From JAFARE01 sp963777285 (GTDB lineage: Bacteria > Chloroflexota > Dormibacteria > Aeolococcales > Aeolococcaceae), in the NCBI GenBank assembly GCA_963777285.1, contig CAVZPR010000002.1:744001-808000 (forward strand): a stretch of 64,000 bases of DNA, given 5' to 3'. Below are positions 42,571-51,170 of this stretch, one piece after another. The notes below the pieces were generated by a model. The model had not been told where the DNA came from. It ran no database searches and saw nothing but the letters and a program-made list of their open reading frames with translations. The position numbers and the translations under genes are program-made. The first letter of the stretch is position 1. Each line of letters begins with the position of its first letter.

Positions 42571-44319
42571 GTGAGCGGCCGGCTGCGTGGCATGGCCCCG
42601 GCGCTGGCGTGCGCGCTGCTGGCCCCGGCGCTGACGGGCTGCTTCGCCAGCCCGCCGCAGATCATCGCGCTGCAGCCCAACCGCGGCTCCATCGGGGTTC
42701 CCGGCGACACGCCGATTGTGGTGCAGTTCGACCGGCCCGTGGTTCGCCAGTCGGTGGCCGGCCGCTTCACCGTGATGCCCCGAATCCCCCGCTGCGACCT
42801 CACCGCCGCGTTCGCCGCGGGCGCCGGGGCACCCTGCCACATCGCCTGGCTCTCCGGCGACACCGGCTTCGTGCTGCAGCACACGGGCGCGGTGCTGCAG
42901 CCGGCCACGCAGTACAACTTCACCCTCAGTGGCGGCTTCGCCGACCCGGAGGGAGCGGTCAACACGGTCGACCACAGCTGGACGATCGTCACCGGCACGG
43001 CTCCTGAGGTGCGCACCATGACCCCGCCGACCGGGACGGTCGCGGTGCCGGCGGACCTGCCGCTCGCTGTCAACTTCTCGACGTCGATGGCGGTGGCGCC
43101 CACCCGGGCCGCGATCAGCCTCACACCCGCCGTGCCGGGAACGAGGATCCTGCGCAACCCGAGGGACCACACGCGCTTCCTGGTGCTGCCCGGCCGGCCC
43201 CTGCAGCCGGGCGTGACGTACCGGCTCGCGGTCGCGGCCACGGCCACCGACGAGCACGGCGAAGCGCTGGCGGCTCCCGCGCAATCCGTCTTCACCGCCG
43301 GCGGGTTGAGCCCGGGCGAGCACGCCGTGGTGCTGGCGGGCCGCCACGGTGGAGGAGCGTCCGAGGTGATGCTCGCCGATCTGGCGATCGCGGAGCAGGG
43401 GGATCCCATCGCCACCGAGGTGGCTCTCGCTGCGCCGGTCTGCAGCGTGGCCGCGGGCTGCGGGGCGGTGGCGGACGGCGACCCGCTCTACACGTACAGC
43501 GCAGCGGCGCTCTCGGCCGACGGCCGGTGGCTCGCCGCGGTGGAGACGGACCAGACCGCCCGCGGCGCCGCGCCGTCGCTGGTGGTCGTCGACGCGGCGG
43601 GCGGCGCCGTGGACGCGCTGCTCCCAGACGCGACGCTGCCCTCCTGGTCGCCCGACGGCAGCACACTGGCGTTCGCCCACGGGACCGGCGTCGAGCTGTA
43701 TCAGCCCGACACGCGGGTGGTCACCGCCCTGCCCTCGGGCGACGCCCTGCTGGCGCCGCCGGTGTGGGGCCCGCGCGGGGAGCTGCTGATCCTGGACGTG
43801 GGCTCCGCCAGCGGCACGGAGCATGTCGACCTCGCCGATTCGGTCGTCGACGCTCGCTATGCCGTGCCCGGCCTCAGCGGTGACACCACGGGGCCGGTGA
43901 TCTCGCCGGACGGCACCCAGCTCGCCGTGTACCGCACCGACCCGGGGGCCGTGGGGACGTGGATCGTCGGTCTCGGCGCGGCCAACAGCGCACCGCGCCG
44001 CATCGACCCGAACGTGCAGCCCCTGGGGTGGTCGGACCCGGGCACGATCCTCGGGATCCTCACCACGCCCGGCGCCAAGCCGTCGCTGGTGCAGGTCGGC
44101 GTCAGCGGCGACAGCCAGGTGCCGATCACCCCGACGCCCGCGGCGGCGGCGCTGACCTCCATCAGCGTCTCCTCGTCGGGACGGGTCTTCGGATACCTCG
44201 CGGCCGGCCCGGACGGGGTCGTCCAGGTGCAGGTGGAGAGCCTGCAGGGGGGAAGCCCGGCGCCGGTCACCGCCTTCACGAGCCCGGACCTCGACGCCTC
44301 CGCGGTGGTGCTGACGTGA
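42571..44319 (+). CDS. Lipoprotein with bacterial Ig-like (SbsA) and WD40/TolB-like repeats
   Basis: A 582-residue exported protein with a lipobox (ALLAPALTGC) near residue 25. Two Ig-like SbsA domains follow (PNRGSIGVPGDTPIVVQFDR and PPTGTVAVPADLPLAVNFST), then a beta-propeller-like half with PSWSPDGSTLAFAH and PVISPDGTQLAVYRTD. Probably an extracytoplasmic structural or binding protein. GTG 42571. The stop overlaps the next gene's start (GTGA), so it is in an operon with the glycosyltransferase, recF and dciA. Confidence 0.85.
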   Translation: MSGRLRGMAPALACALLAPALTGCFASPPQIIALQPNRGSIGVPGDTPIVVQFDRPVVRQSVAGRFTVMPRIPRCDLTAAFAAGAGAPCHIAWLSGDTGFVLQHTGAVLQPATQYNFTLSGGFADPEGAVNTVDHSWTIVTGTAPEVRTMTPPTGTVAVPADLPLAVNFSTSMAVAPTRAAISLTPAVPGTRILRNPRDHTRFLVLPGRPLQPGVTYRLAVAATATDEHGEALAAPAQSVFTAGGLSPGEHAVVLAGRHGGGASEVMLADLAIAEQGDPIATEVALAAPVCSVAAGCGAVADGDPLYTYSAAALSADGRWLAAVETDQTARGAAPSLVVVDAAGGAVDALLPDATLPSWSPDGSTLAFAHGTGVELYQPDTRVVTALPSGDALLAPPVWGPRGELLILDVGSASGTEHVDLADSVVDARYAVPGLSGDTTGPVISPDGTQLAVYRTDPGAVGTWIVGLGAANSAPRRIDPNVQPLGWSDPGTILGILTTPGAKPSLVQVGVSGDSQVPITPTPAAAALTSISVSSSGRVFGYLAAGPDGVVQVQVESLQGGSPAPVTAFTSPDLDASAVVLT

Positions 44320-45464
44320 CCCGGCTGCTCTTTCTCATCGCCGACACGGGCGGTGGCCATCGTGCCAGCGCCACCGCTGTGGCCCGTCACCTGGAGGCGA
44401 GCGCTCCCGGCGAGTTCGACGTGCACATCGTGGACCCCTTCGTGGAGTCCGCGCCGCCGGTCATCGCGCGCACGGCCGGCCTGTACGGGCCGATCACCCG
44501 TCACGTGCGCTGGGCCTGGGGCGCCCTCTACCACTCGACCAACTCGGCGAACGGCGTGGCGGCGTTGACCGGATCCGTGCTGCGGCCGGTGCGACGCGGC
44601 ATCGCACACGACGTGGCTCGCCTCGATCCGCACGCGGTGGTGTCATTTCACCCGCTGCTCAACCACGCCGCCGTCCTGGCAGTGGCGCGGCGGGTTCCGC
44701 GACCTCCGGTGCTGACGGTGATCACCGACCTCGTCGACGTGCACGCCGCCTGGGCCTGCCGCGAGGTCGATGCGGTGGTGGTGCCGTCCGCAGGCGGGCT
44801 CGACCAGTGCCGCCGCGCAGGAATTCCCGCGGCGCGATGCCACGACATCGGGCTGCCCGTCGACGCCAGCTTCACCACCCCATTGCCATCTCCGGCCGAG
44901 CGAGCCGAGCTGCGCGTGCGCCTCTCGCTGCACCCCGATCGCTTTGTCGTGCTCGTCTGCGGCGGAGCCGACGGAAGTGGCGGCATCGCGCGGCGGGCGC
45001 GGGCGCTGGCGGCCGCCGGCCTGGACGTGGACCTGGCGGTCATCAGCGGACGCAACCGGCGCGCCCGCGCCGCACTCCACGGATTGCGCGACGGGCGCGG
45101 CAACGCGGTCACGGTGATGGGGTTCGTCGACAACATGGCGGACTGGCTGCACGCGGCGGACGTGGTGGCCACCAAGGCGGGGCCGGGCACCATAGCGGAA
45201 GCGCTGTGCTGCGGCGTGCCCCTGCTGCTGACGTCGTACCTCCCCGGTCAGGAGCGGGGAAACGTCGAGTGGGTGAGGACGGTGGGCGCGGGTCGATATG
45301 TGCCCCGTCCCGAGCAGCTCATCGACGCCGTCGCCGAGCTCGCCACGCCGGGTTCGCCTCGCCTCGCCGCGATGCGCGCCGCCGTCCGTCAGGTGGCCCG
45401 TCCCGATGCGGCAGCGCGCATCGCGGAGCTGATCGCGCGCGTCAGCCGATCGCCGCGATCGTGA
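44316..45464 (+). CDS. MGDG-synthase/UgtP-like glycosyltransferase (GT28 fold)
   Basis: A 382-residue GT-B enzyme. The N-terminal MGDG_synth part opens with RLLFLIADTGGGHRASATAV, and the C-terminal nucleotide-sugar part has VLVCGGADGSGG, VMGFVDNMADWLHAADVV and KAGPGTIAEALCCGVPLLL. Homologues make diacylglycerol glycolipids or peptidoglycan lipid II. GTG 44316 overlaps the lipoprotein stop. The stop TGA overlaps the recF ATG by 1 nt (TGATG). Confidence 0.9.
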   Translation: MTRLLFLIADTGGGHRASATAVARHLEASAPGEFDVHIVDPFVESAPPVIARTAGLYGPITRHVRWAWGALYHSTNSANGVAALTGSVLRPVRRGIAHDVARLDPHAVVSFHPLLNHAAVLAVARRVPRPPVLTVITDLVDVHAAWACREVDAVVVPSAGGLDQCRRAGIPAARCHDIGLPVDASFTTPLPSPAERAELRVRLSLHPDRFVVLVCGGADGSGGIARRARALAAAGLDVDLAVISGRNRRARAALHGLRDGRGNAVTVMGFVDNMADWLHAADVVATKAGPGTIAEALCCGVPLLLTSYLPGQERGNVEWVRTVGAGRYVPRPEQLIDAVAELATPGSPRLAAMRAAVRQVARPDAAARIAELIARVSRSPRS

Positions 45465-46600
45465 TGCCGGCGTGCGCGGTCAGGCGCTTGCGGCTGCACC
45501 AGTTCCGCAACTACGCGGAGGCCACCGTGCACTTCGGGCCGGGCCTCAACGTGGTGGCTGGGCGCAACGCGCAGGGCAAGACGAACCTCCTGGAGGCGGT
45601 GGCGACGCTGGCGCTGACGCGCTCCCCGCGCGCGCCGACCGCGGCGGACCTGGTGCAGTGGGGCAGAGACGGCTGTCAGATCGAGGCCGACGTGGTCCGG
45701 CCCGACGGTGTCGCGGCTCTGGCGCTGCGCCTGGAGCGCGCCGGGAACGACGGCCGCGTCTCGCGCCGCACCAGCATCGACGGCAGGCCGCGTGCCGTTC
45801 GCAGCGTGCTCGGCACCTGCCCCGTCGTGCTCTTCTGGCCCGACGACCTGCAGCTGGTGAAGGCTGGACCCGAGGGCCGGCGCCGGCTTCTCGACGTGCT
45901 CCTGTCACAGCTCGATCCCCGCGCAGCGTCGCACCTGGCGCGCTACCGGCGCGTGCTGGAACAGCGCAACGCGCTGCTGCACCAGCTGCGCGCCAGCGGC
46001 GCGTCGCCGGCGGCACTGGGAGGCTTCACGCGCGAGCTGGCGCATCACGGCGCCCGCGTCGCGCTGGCGCGACACCGTCTGGTCGCCGGGTTGGCGCCGA
46101 TCGCCGCCGCCGCCATGCGTGACCTCAGCCGCGGAGGCGAGGAGCTGTCGATCCGCTACACGGGCACGGTCGCCGCCGGCGATGCAGACGAGGACGCCGA
46201 GGCTGCATTGCTGCACGCGCTGAATGAACGCAGGGACGAGGAGCTGGCGCGCGGCATGACGCTCGCAGGTCCCCACCGCGACGATCTGGTGCTCGAACTG
46301 GACGGGCGGCCGGCGCGCCACACGGCGTCGCAGGGACAGCAGCGCAGCATCGTGCTGGCGTGCAAGATTGCTGAGATGCGCTACGTCTCCGGACGAGCGG
46401 GGATGAGCCCGGTGGTCCTCCTCGATGACGTTGTGAGTGAGCTCGACACCCAGCGCCGCACCGACCTGCTGGCAGCGCTGGCGGCAACCCCGGCGCAGCA
46501 GGTGCTGCTGGCCACGACGGAGCCGCTCGACGGTGCCGGCGCCTTCCCCGGGGCACGCCACTTCTCGGTGCAGGCCGGCAGCATCCGGGAGGTTGCGTGA
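45464..46600 (+). CDS. recF: DNA replication and repair protein RecF
   Basis: A 378-residue SMC-like ATPase loading RecA at gaps. Visible: RLHQFRNYAEATVHFGPGLN, Walker A VVAGRNAQGKTNLLEAVATL, signature QGQQRSIVLACKIAEM and Walker B VVLLDDVVSELD. ATG 45464 overlaps the glycosyltransferase stop by 1 nt. Unusually it is transcribed opposite to dnaA-dnaN and belongs to a lipoprotein-glycosyltransferase operon. dciA overlaps its stop by 4 nt. Confidence 0.95.
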   Translation: MPACAVRRLRLHQFRNYAEATVHFGPGLNVVAGRNAQGKTNLLEAVATLALTRSPRAPTAADLVQWGRDGCQIEADVVRPDGVAALALRLERAGNDGRVSRRTSIDGRPRAVRSVLGTCPVVLFWPDDLQLVKAGPEGRRRLLDVLLSQLDPRAASHLARYRRVLEQRNALLHQLRASGASPAALGGFTRELAHHGARVALARHRLVAGLAPIAAAAMRDLSRGGEELSIRYTGTVAAGDADEDAEAALLHALNERRDEELARGMTLAGPHRDDLVLELDGRPARHTASQGQQRSIVLACKIAEMRYVSGRAGMSPVVLLDDVVSELDTQRRTDLLAALAATPAQQVLLATTEPLDGAGAFPGARHFSVQAGSIREVA

Positions 46601-46884
46601 GCACCCACCGCGTTTCCGACCTCATCGATCCCGCACTGCGCGGCCTGGGGGTGCGCGGCCGCGTGCGCGAAGAGCAGCTGCGCATGGCGCTGGCCGAGAT
46701 GCTCGGTCCCGGACTGGCCCCTCTGTGCCGCGCCGAGAAGCTGGAGCGCGGAGCGCTGCTCATCGCCACAGCCAACACCGCGCTGGCGCACCAACTGCAG
46801 CTCGACGCGCCGCGCGTCATCGCCACACTCAACCGCGAGCTCGGCGTCGACGCAGTCCAGCGCCTGCGTTTCACCGCGCTCTAG
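46597..46884 (+). CDS. dciA: DciA-like (DUF721) helicase-loading protein
   Basis: A 95-residue DUF721 protein. The fold matches the KH-like DciA core: RVREEQLRMALAEMLG, LCRAEKLERGALLIATANTA, LQLDAPRVIATLNRELG. DciA helps load the replicative helicase where DnaC/DnaI is absent. GTG 46597 overlaps the recF stop. The recF-dciA order is the usual one. Confidence 0.85.
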   Translation: MSTHRVSDLIDPALRGLGVRGRVREEQLRMALAEMLGPGLAPLCRAEKLERGALLIATANTALAHQLQLDAPRVIATLNRELGVDAVQRLRFTAL

Positions 46885-46893
46885 GGCCGCCCG

Positions 46894-47268
46894 CTACGAA
46901 TCGCTGCGGAAGTCGACGTCCTCGGTGGAGACGGTGCCCGCCGTGCGCCCCGGCGCCGACGAGCCTGCCCACACCCAGGTCGGAGAGCACCGTCTCCAGG
47001 TTGGTCTCCTCGAACGCGTCGCCGTAGTTTTTCTCGACCAGCGGCTCCGCGTCGCCCGGCATCAACTCCGCCACGATGCGCCAGCCGTCACTGCCGCGCA
47101 CGATCTCCTCGTCGGAGTGCTGCACCCAGACCACAGGAACAGCTGCGGCCCTCGCCTTGTCGACGAGCCGGCCGACGTTGCGACGACGGCGTCCCGTCGG
47201 TGCGCTTCGGCGACCACGACGTTCTGCACATCGACGACAAGCAGCGCGGTCGCGGGACGGTTCTGCAG
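46894..47268 (-). pseudogene. Decayed isochorismatase-family cysteine hydrolase
   Basis: Family sequence is readable in three frames. The N-terminal TALLVVDVQNVVVAEAHRRD ends in a frameshift near 47189. The next frame reads NVGRLVDKARAAAVPVVWVQ through EKNYGDAFEETNLETVLSDL. Then sequence jumps from GVGRLV straight to APGRTAGTVSTEDVDFRSDS and a TAG. About 55 family residues, including the catalytic Cys segment, are missing. The start codon position reads CTG. It lies 5 nt after the dnaN stop, between dnaN and dciA. Confidence 0.85.
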
Positions 47269-47273
47269 CGTGC

Positions 47274-48389
47274 TCAGGCGACGCGCACCGGCATGATGAT
47301 GCAGAGGTAGTCGTCACGCCCGGCGGGGCGGATGACACCGGGATGCAGCGCGCCGTTGAACGACAGCTCGACCTGGTCCGAGTCGAGCACGGACAGGGCG
47401 TCGAGGACGTAGCGTGCGTTGAAGGCGATCTGCACGTCGTCGCCGCTCACGCTGGCGCTCAGGGGCGCCTCGTCGTCACCCACCTCGGCCGTCTGGGCCC
47501 GGAGCGTCAGCGTCCCCTCGCCGACCTGCAGCCGCACCGGGTTGGCCGCGTCCCGGGCCAGCACCGCCGCCGTCCGCGCCTCGCGCAGCAGAGCCGCGGT
47601 GGGCAGGTTCACCGTCGTCGAGGACTCGCCGGGGATCACTTGCGCGTAGTTGGGATACGTCCCCTCGATCAGGCGAGACGAGATCTCCACGTCCTTGAGG
47701 CTGAAGAACACCTGGTTGCGCGCCTCCGAGAAGGCGACGCCCACCGTCGGCCGAGCCGGGTTGATGGCACGGGCAACCTCGTTGAGATGGCGCGCCGGAA
47801 CGATGACCGACGCGGCGGAGGGGGTGCCGTCCACGTGCACCTCGAGCGTTTTCACCGCCAGACGGTGCCGGTCGGTCGCGGCCAGGGTCAGCCGCGAGCC
47901 CTCGATCTGCACCAGCACACCGGTGAGCACCGGAGACGCCTCGTCGGCGCTGGCCGCCATCACCGTCTGCGTGATCGCGTTCTGCAGCGGCGCCGAGTCG
48001 CACTCCACGACCGCCTCGGTGTCACGCTTGGGAAGGGGCGGAAACTCGACCGCGTCAATACCGTGGAGATTGGCCCTGTGCACGCCGCAGCTGAGGCGAA
48101 GCACCTGGGTGGCGGTGTCCAGGTCCATGCTGCAGGGCGCCTCACCGAGCGAGCCGATGTACTCGCTCAGCAGCCGCGCCGGCACGGTGGTACGGCCCTC
48201 GGCGGCGATCTCCGCCGGCACGCTCACAGCGATGGTGAGATCCAGGTTGGTGGCGGTGACGCGAAGTCCCGTCTCGGTGGTCTCCAGGAGCACGTTGCCG
48301 AGCACCGGCAGCGTGGAGCGCGGCGACACCGCGCGCGAGACGAGACCGAGGGCAGAGCTGAGCGCCGTGGACGAGACGGTGGCCTTCAT
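47274..48389 (-). CDS. dnaN: DNA polymerase III beta subunit (sliding clamp)
   Basis: A 371-residue clamp with the three-domain layout. Typical segments are STLPVLGNVLLETTETGLRV, RHRLAVKTLEV, FNARYVLDAL and the C-terminal DYLCIIMPVRVA. ATG 48389. It is 247 nt downstream of dnaA and on the same strand. It is separated from recF by a pseudogene and a strand switch. Confidence 0.96.
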   Translation of the reverse strand: MKATVSSTALSSALGLVSRAVSPRSTLPVLGNVLLETTETGLRVTATNLDLTIAVSVPAEIAAEGRTTVPARLLSEYIGSLGEAPCSMDLDTATQVLRLSCGVHRANLHGIDAVEFPPLPKRDTEAVVECDSAPLQNAITQTVMAASADEASPVLTGVLVQIEGSRLTLAATDRHRLAVKTLEVHVDGTPSAASVIVPARHLNEVARAINPARPTVGVAFSEARNQVFFSLKDVEISSRLIEGTYPNYAQVIPGESSTTVNLPTAALLREARTAAVLARDAANPVRLQVGEGTLTLRAQTAEVGDDEAPLSASVSGDDVQIAFNARYVLDALSVLDSDQVELSFNGALHPGVIRPAGRDDYLCIIMPVRVA

Positions 48390-48636
48390 CGACGTGTGAC
48401 TCCTCTTGGCGAGAGCGTTGTCACCAGGGGACTCCTAGTGATGCGGAAGTTTAAGAAAAACGCATGTATCAGTAGGGGGGACGAAACGGTGGACAAGGTG
48501 CGCTTGCGAGATGGCGCGGGCGGCGCGAGGCGGCGCGTGCATGTGGACAGGAGTGCCCGTCCGTGCACGGTGCGTGCACCGCGCGGCGGTGAACCTGCGT
48601 CGTGCACAGCAGGGATCAGGGTTGTCAACAGGGTTC
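48390..48636. other. oriC: Probable oriC (dnaA-dnaN intergenic region)
   Basis: 247 nt between dnaA and dnaN, the usual origin site in actinobacteria. An AT-rich patch (48447-48472, GAAGTTTAAGAAAAACGCATG) stands out in the GC-rich sequence as a possible unwinding element. DnaA-box-like sites on the minus strand are TTGTCCACC (48488-48496) and CTGTCCACA (48542-48550), plus TTGTCAACA on the plus strand (48622-48630). Assignment rests on position and motifs only. Confidence 0.6.
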
Positions 48637-50049
48637 TCAACGGCTGTGCAGGCGGTTGCGGATGACGCGCAGGTCTCCCTGGAGCCGCGCGTCCTCGCGC
48701 ACCAGCTCGGTGATCTTCTCGATTGCGTGCAGCGCGGTGGTGTGGTCGCGCCCTCCGAAAGCGGCGCCGATCACCGGCAGCGATGATTCCGTCTCCTCGC
48801 GGATGATGTACATGGCCACCTGACGCGGGTACACGATGTGCTTGTCCCGCCGCTTGCCCTTCATCTCGTCCACGGAGATGGTGTAGTGGTCGGCGACGGC
48901 CTCCTGGATCGCCTCGATGCTGACCGGGATCGTGTCATGCACGGGAATGATGTCGCGCAGGATCTGCTGCGCGACATCGAGCGTGACGGGCTTGGCGTTG
49001 ATCGACGCGTGCGCCAGGACACGGATCAGCGCTCCCTCGAGCTCGCGGATGTTCTTCTGGATGCGGTGCGCGATGAACGCGCACACCTCGTCCGGCACCA
49101 GCCGGCTGTACAGGCCCAGCTTGGTTTTGAGGATGGCCAGGCGGGTCTCGAAGTCGGGCGGCTGTATGTCCGCCATGAGGCCGCCCTCGAAGCGGCTGCG
49201 CAGACGGTCCTCGAGCGTGGGGATGTCCTTGGGCGGCCGGTCGCTGCTCACCACGATCTGCTTCTGGATCTCGTGCAGCGCGTTGAAGGTGTGGAAGAAC
49301 TCCTCCTGGGTGCGGTCCTTGCCGGCCAGGAACTGGATGTCGTCGATGAGCAGCACGTCGACGTTGCGATAGCGCATCCGGAAGTCCGGTGCGCGGTTCT
49401 CCTGGATGGCCGTGATCATCTCGTTCATGAACTTCTCGGACGTGATGTAGGCGACCTTGGTGTGACGGTGCCCCTCGCGCACCGCGTGCCCGATCGCATG
49501 CATGAGATGCGTCTTGCCGAGACCCACACCACCGTAGAGGAAGAGCGGGTTGTAGGCCTTGCCCGGAGCGTCCGCGACGGCGCGGCACGCGGCGTGCGCG
49601 AAGCGGCTCGAGTTCCCCACCACGAACGTGGTGAACGTGAAGCTGGGGTTGAGGCGCGAGTCGGTGGCGCCGTCTTCGGGTTCCGTGAGCGGGGCCAGCG
49701 CCGCGTCGTAGTCCGGCACCGGTGCAGGTTCGTCGGGTGGCGGCGCCGCAGCCGGATCGACGGTGACCACCACGTCGCAGTCACGCCCCAGCACTCCGGA
49801 GAGCGTCTCGCGGATCAGCGGGACGTAGCGCTCCGTGAGCCAGTCACGGGCCAAGCGCGTGGGCACGCCGACCGTGAAGACGTAGCCGTCGCACTCCACC
49901 AGCACCGCGTTGGCCAGCCACGTCTCGTAGCCGGGACGCGAGAGCTGAAAACGAAGCTCCTCCTGCGCGACCTGCCAGATCTGCTGCGGATCCAGCGTCG
50001 CGCTGGGCGCTGACTGCTCCCCTTCCGCTGTGGTCGCGTACTCCGTCAC
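48637..50049 (-). CDS. dnaA: Chromosomal replication initiator DnaA
   Basis: A 470-residue AAA+ initiator. Visible are the N-terminal domain (QIWQVAQEELRFQLSRPGYE), a Pro-rich linker, NPLFLYGGVGLGKTHLMHAI (Walker A), VDVLLIDDIQFLAGKDR (Walker B), and domain IV with YPRQVAMYIIREET and GAAFGGRDHTTALHAIEKI. GTG 50049 is preferred; the frame is open upstream but GTG 50145, within a DnaA box, is the only other nearby candidate. It is divergent from rpmH. Confidence 0.95.
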   Translation of the reverse strand: MTEYATTAEGEQSAPSATLDPQQIWQVAQEELRFQLSRPGYETWLANAVLVECDGYVFTVGVPTRLARDWLTERYVPLIRETLSGVLGRDCDVVVTVDPAAAPPPDEPAPVPDYDAALAPLTEPEDGATDSRLNPSFTFTTFVVGNSSRFAHAACRAVADAPGKAYNPLFLYGGVGLGKTHLMHAIGHAVREGHRHTKVAYITSEKFMNEMITAIQENRAPDFRMRYRNVDVLLIDDIQFLAGKDRTQEEFFHTFNALHEIQKQIVVSSDRPPKDIPTLEDRLRSRFEGGLMADIQPPDFETRLAILKTKLGLYSRLVPDEVCAFIAHRIQKNIRELEGALIRVLAHASINAKPVTLDVAQQILRDIIPVHDTIPVSIEAIQEAVADHYTISVDEMKGKRRDKHIVYPRQVAMYIIREETESSLPVIGAAFGGRDHTTALHAIEKITELVREDARLQGDLRVIRNRLHSR

Positions 50050-50410
50050 GACACGCGTGCCGCTGACGTCACCGACGAGGGATTCTCCGGTACCACGTTG
50101 TTTGCTCTCCCCCTTGCTGCGTCGGTCGTTCTCGTGCTTATCCACATGGTGTGCACAGACGTGGATAAGATGAAGACAGGCCGGGCGACGGAAAGGAGTC
50201 GAGGGAGTGGATGGAGTGCGCCTCCCGCCGTGGGCCCCGCGAGTGTAGCAACGCCTGACGCCGAGGACAATGGTGCTGTCGCCGGGCGCGGCTGTCGCGC
50301 GCTTGCGACGTTGTGGAGCCGTGCCGAGAGGCGATTGGTATACTCGGTTCGAACTCCGTCCCGCCGGCGGCGCAGGCTGCTCGGGACGCGATCCGAGTGG
50401 GAGAACGCCC
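50050..50410. promoter_or_regulatory. dnaA-rpmH divergent region with DnaA boxes
   Basis: This gap holds a perfect consensus DnaA box TTATCCACA at 50138-50146 and an inverted TTATCCACG at 50160-50168. They are 13 nt apart, pointing at each other, upstream of dnaA. They could mediate dnaA autoregulation or form a second part of the origin with 48390-48636. The remainder holds the rpmH promoter. Confidence 0.75.
50339..50344 (+). promoter_or_regulatory. Extended -10 promoter for rpmH operon
   Basis: TGGTATACT (50337-50345 region) is an extended -10 (TGn-TATACT) about 70 nt before rpmH. No good -35 is seen at the usual spacing, as expected for extended -10 promoters. Confidence 0.6.
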
Positions 50411-50557
50411 ATCAAGCGGACATACCAACCCAAGAAGAGCTATCGGCGCAAGACGCACGGTTTTCGCGCGCGCATGGCCACACCCGGAGGTAGGCAGGTG
50501 CTGAAGGCGCGCCGCCGCAAGGGACGCAAGCGCCTTACACCTGCGCACACCCGGTGA
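50411..50557 (+). CDS. rpmH: Ribosomal protein bL34, apparent ATC start codon
   Basis: A 48-residue L34: (M)KRTYQPKKSYRRKTHGFRAR and then MATPGGRQVLKARRRKGRKR, matching the family from residue 2. The codon in the Met1 position is ATC, not ATG, preceded by GGGAG at a spacing of 7 nt. Using the nearest canonical start (GTG near 50320) would add an unprecedented 30-residue extension. So ATC initiation, or a base error here, is likely. rnpA overlaps its stop by 4 nt. Confidence 0.93.
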   Translation: MKRTYQPKKSYRRKTHGFRARMATPGGRQVLKARRRKGRKRLTPAHTR

Positions 50558-50886
50558 ATCGCCGCCATCGCCTGCGCGGGCGCGGCCGGTTCACCGCCAT
50601 CCGCCGCGAGGGCTTCGAGGCCCGCTTCGGGCACATCCGCGTGCGCGCGCTGCGCAATGACCTGGGTCGGCCTCGCGCCGGCATCGTCGTGGTGGGCGCA
50701 CGTGGAGCGGTGCAACGCAACCGCCTGCGCCGCCGCCTGCGCGCCGCGGTGAGCTCGTCCCTGCCCGAGGCAGGCTGCGACGCCGTGGTCTCGGTGCACG
50801 CACGCACGGGTGCCGCCGCCGCGGCGGAGCTGTGGCGCGACGTGGCTAAGGCGCTGCAGGCGGCTGCGGCCAAGGCCTGCGCATGA
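50554..50886 (+). CDS. rnpA: Ribonuclease P protein component
   Basis: A 110-residue basic protein that cofactors RNase P RNA in tRNA 5' maturation. The signature is GARGAVQRNRLRRRLRAAV (RNR motif), and the N terminus LRGRGRFTAIRREGFEARFG is typical. GTG 50554 overlaps rpmH, the classic coupling. yidD overlaps its stop by 4 nt. Confidence 0.95.
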   Translation: MNRRHRLRGRGRFTAIRREGFEARFGHIRVRALRNDLGRPRAGIVVVGARGAVQRNRLRRRLRAAVSSSLPEAGCDAVVSVHARTGAAAAAELWRDVAKALQAAAAKACA

Positions 50887-51170
50887 CCCGCGCCAGCCTG
50901 CTCCTGATCCGCGTGTATCAGGTCACGCTGGGACCGATCTTCGGCCACGTCAGCGGTTGCCGCTATGAGCCCACCTGCTCGCAGTACGGGTACGCGGCGC
51001 TGCAGCGCTTCGGCTGGCGCCGGGGATGGTGGCTGGCGCTGCGCCGCATCGCCCGCTGCCACCCGTTCCACGAAGGGGGCTTCGACCCGGTCCCGGAGAC
51101 GTACGTGAGCTGGTCGGCGGCGCGCCGCGCGCGCCATGAGCGGGCCGCCGCCGGGGAGGCGACGTCGTGA
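50883..51170 (+). CDS. yidD: Membrane protein insertion efficiency factor YidD
   Basis: A 95-residue protein with the family core LIRVYQVTLGPIFGH, CRYEPTCSQYGYAALQRFG, and ARCHPFHEGGFDPVPE. The Cys and His residues are conserved. It helps YidC-dependent insertion. It overlaps rnpA and yidC by 4 nt each (ATGA, GTGA). Confidence 0.95.
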   Translation: MTRASLLLIRVYQVTLGPIFGHVSGCRYEPTCSQYGYAALQRFGWRRGWWLALRRIARCHPFHEGGFDPVPETYVSWSAARRARHERAAAGEATS

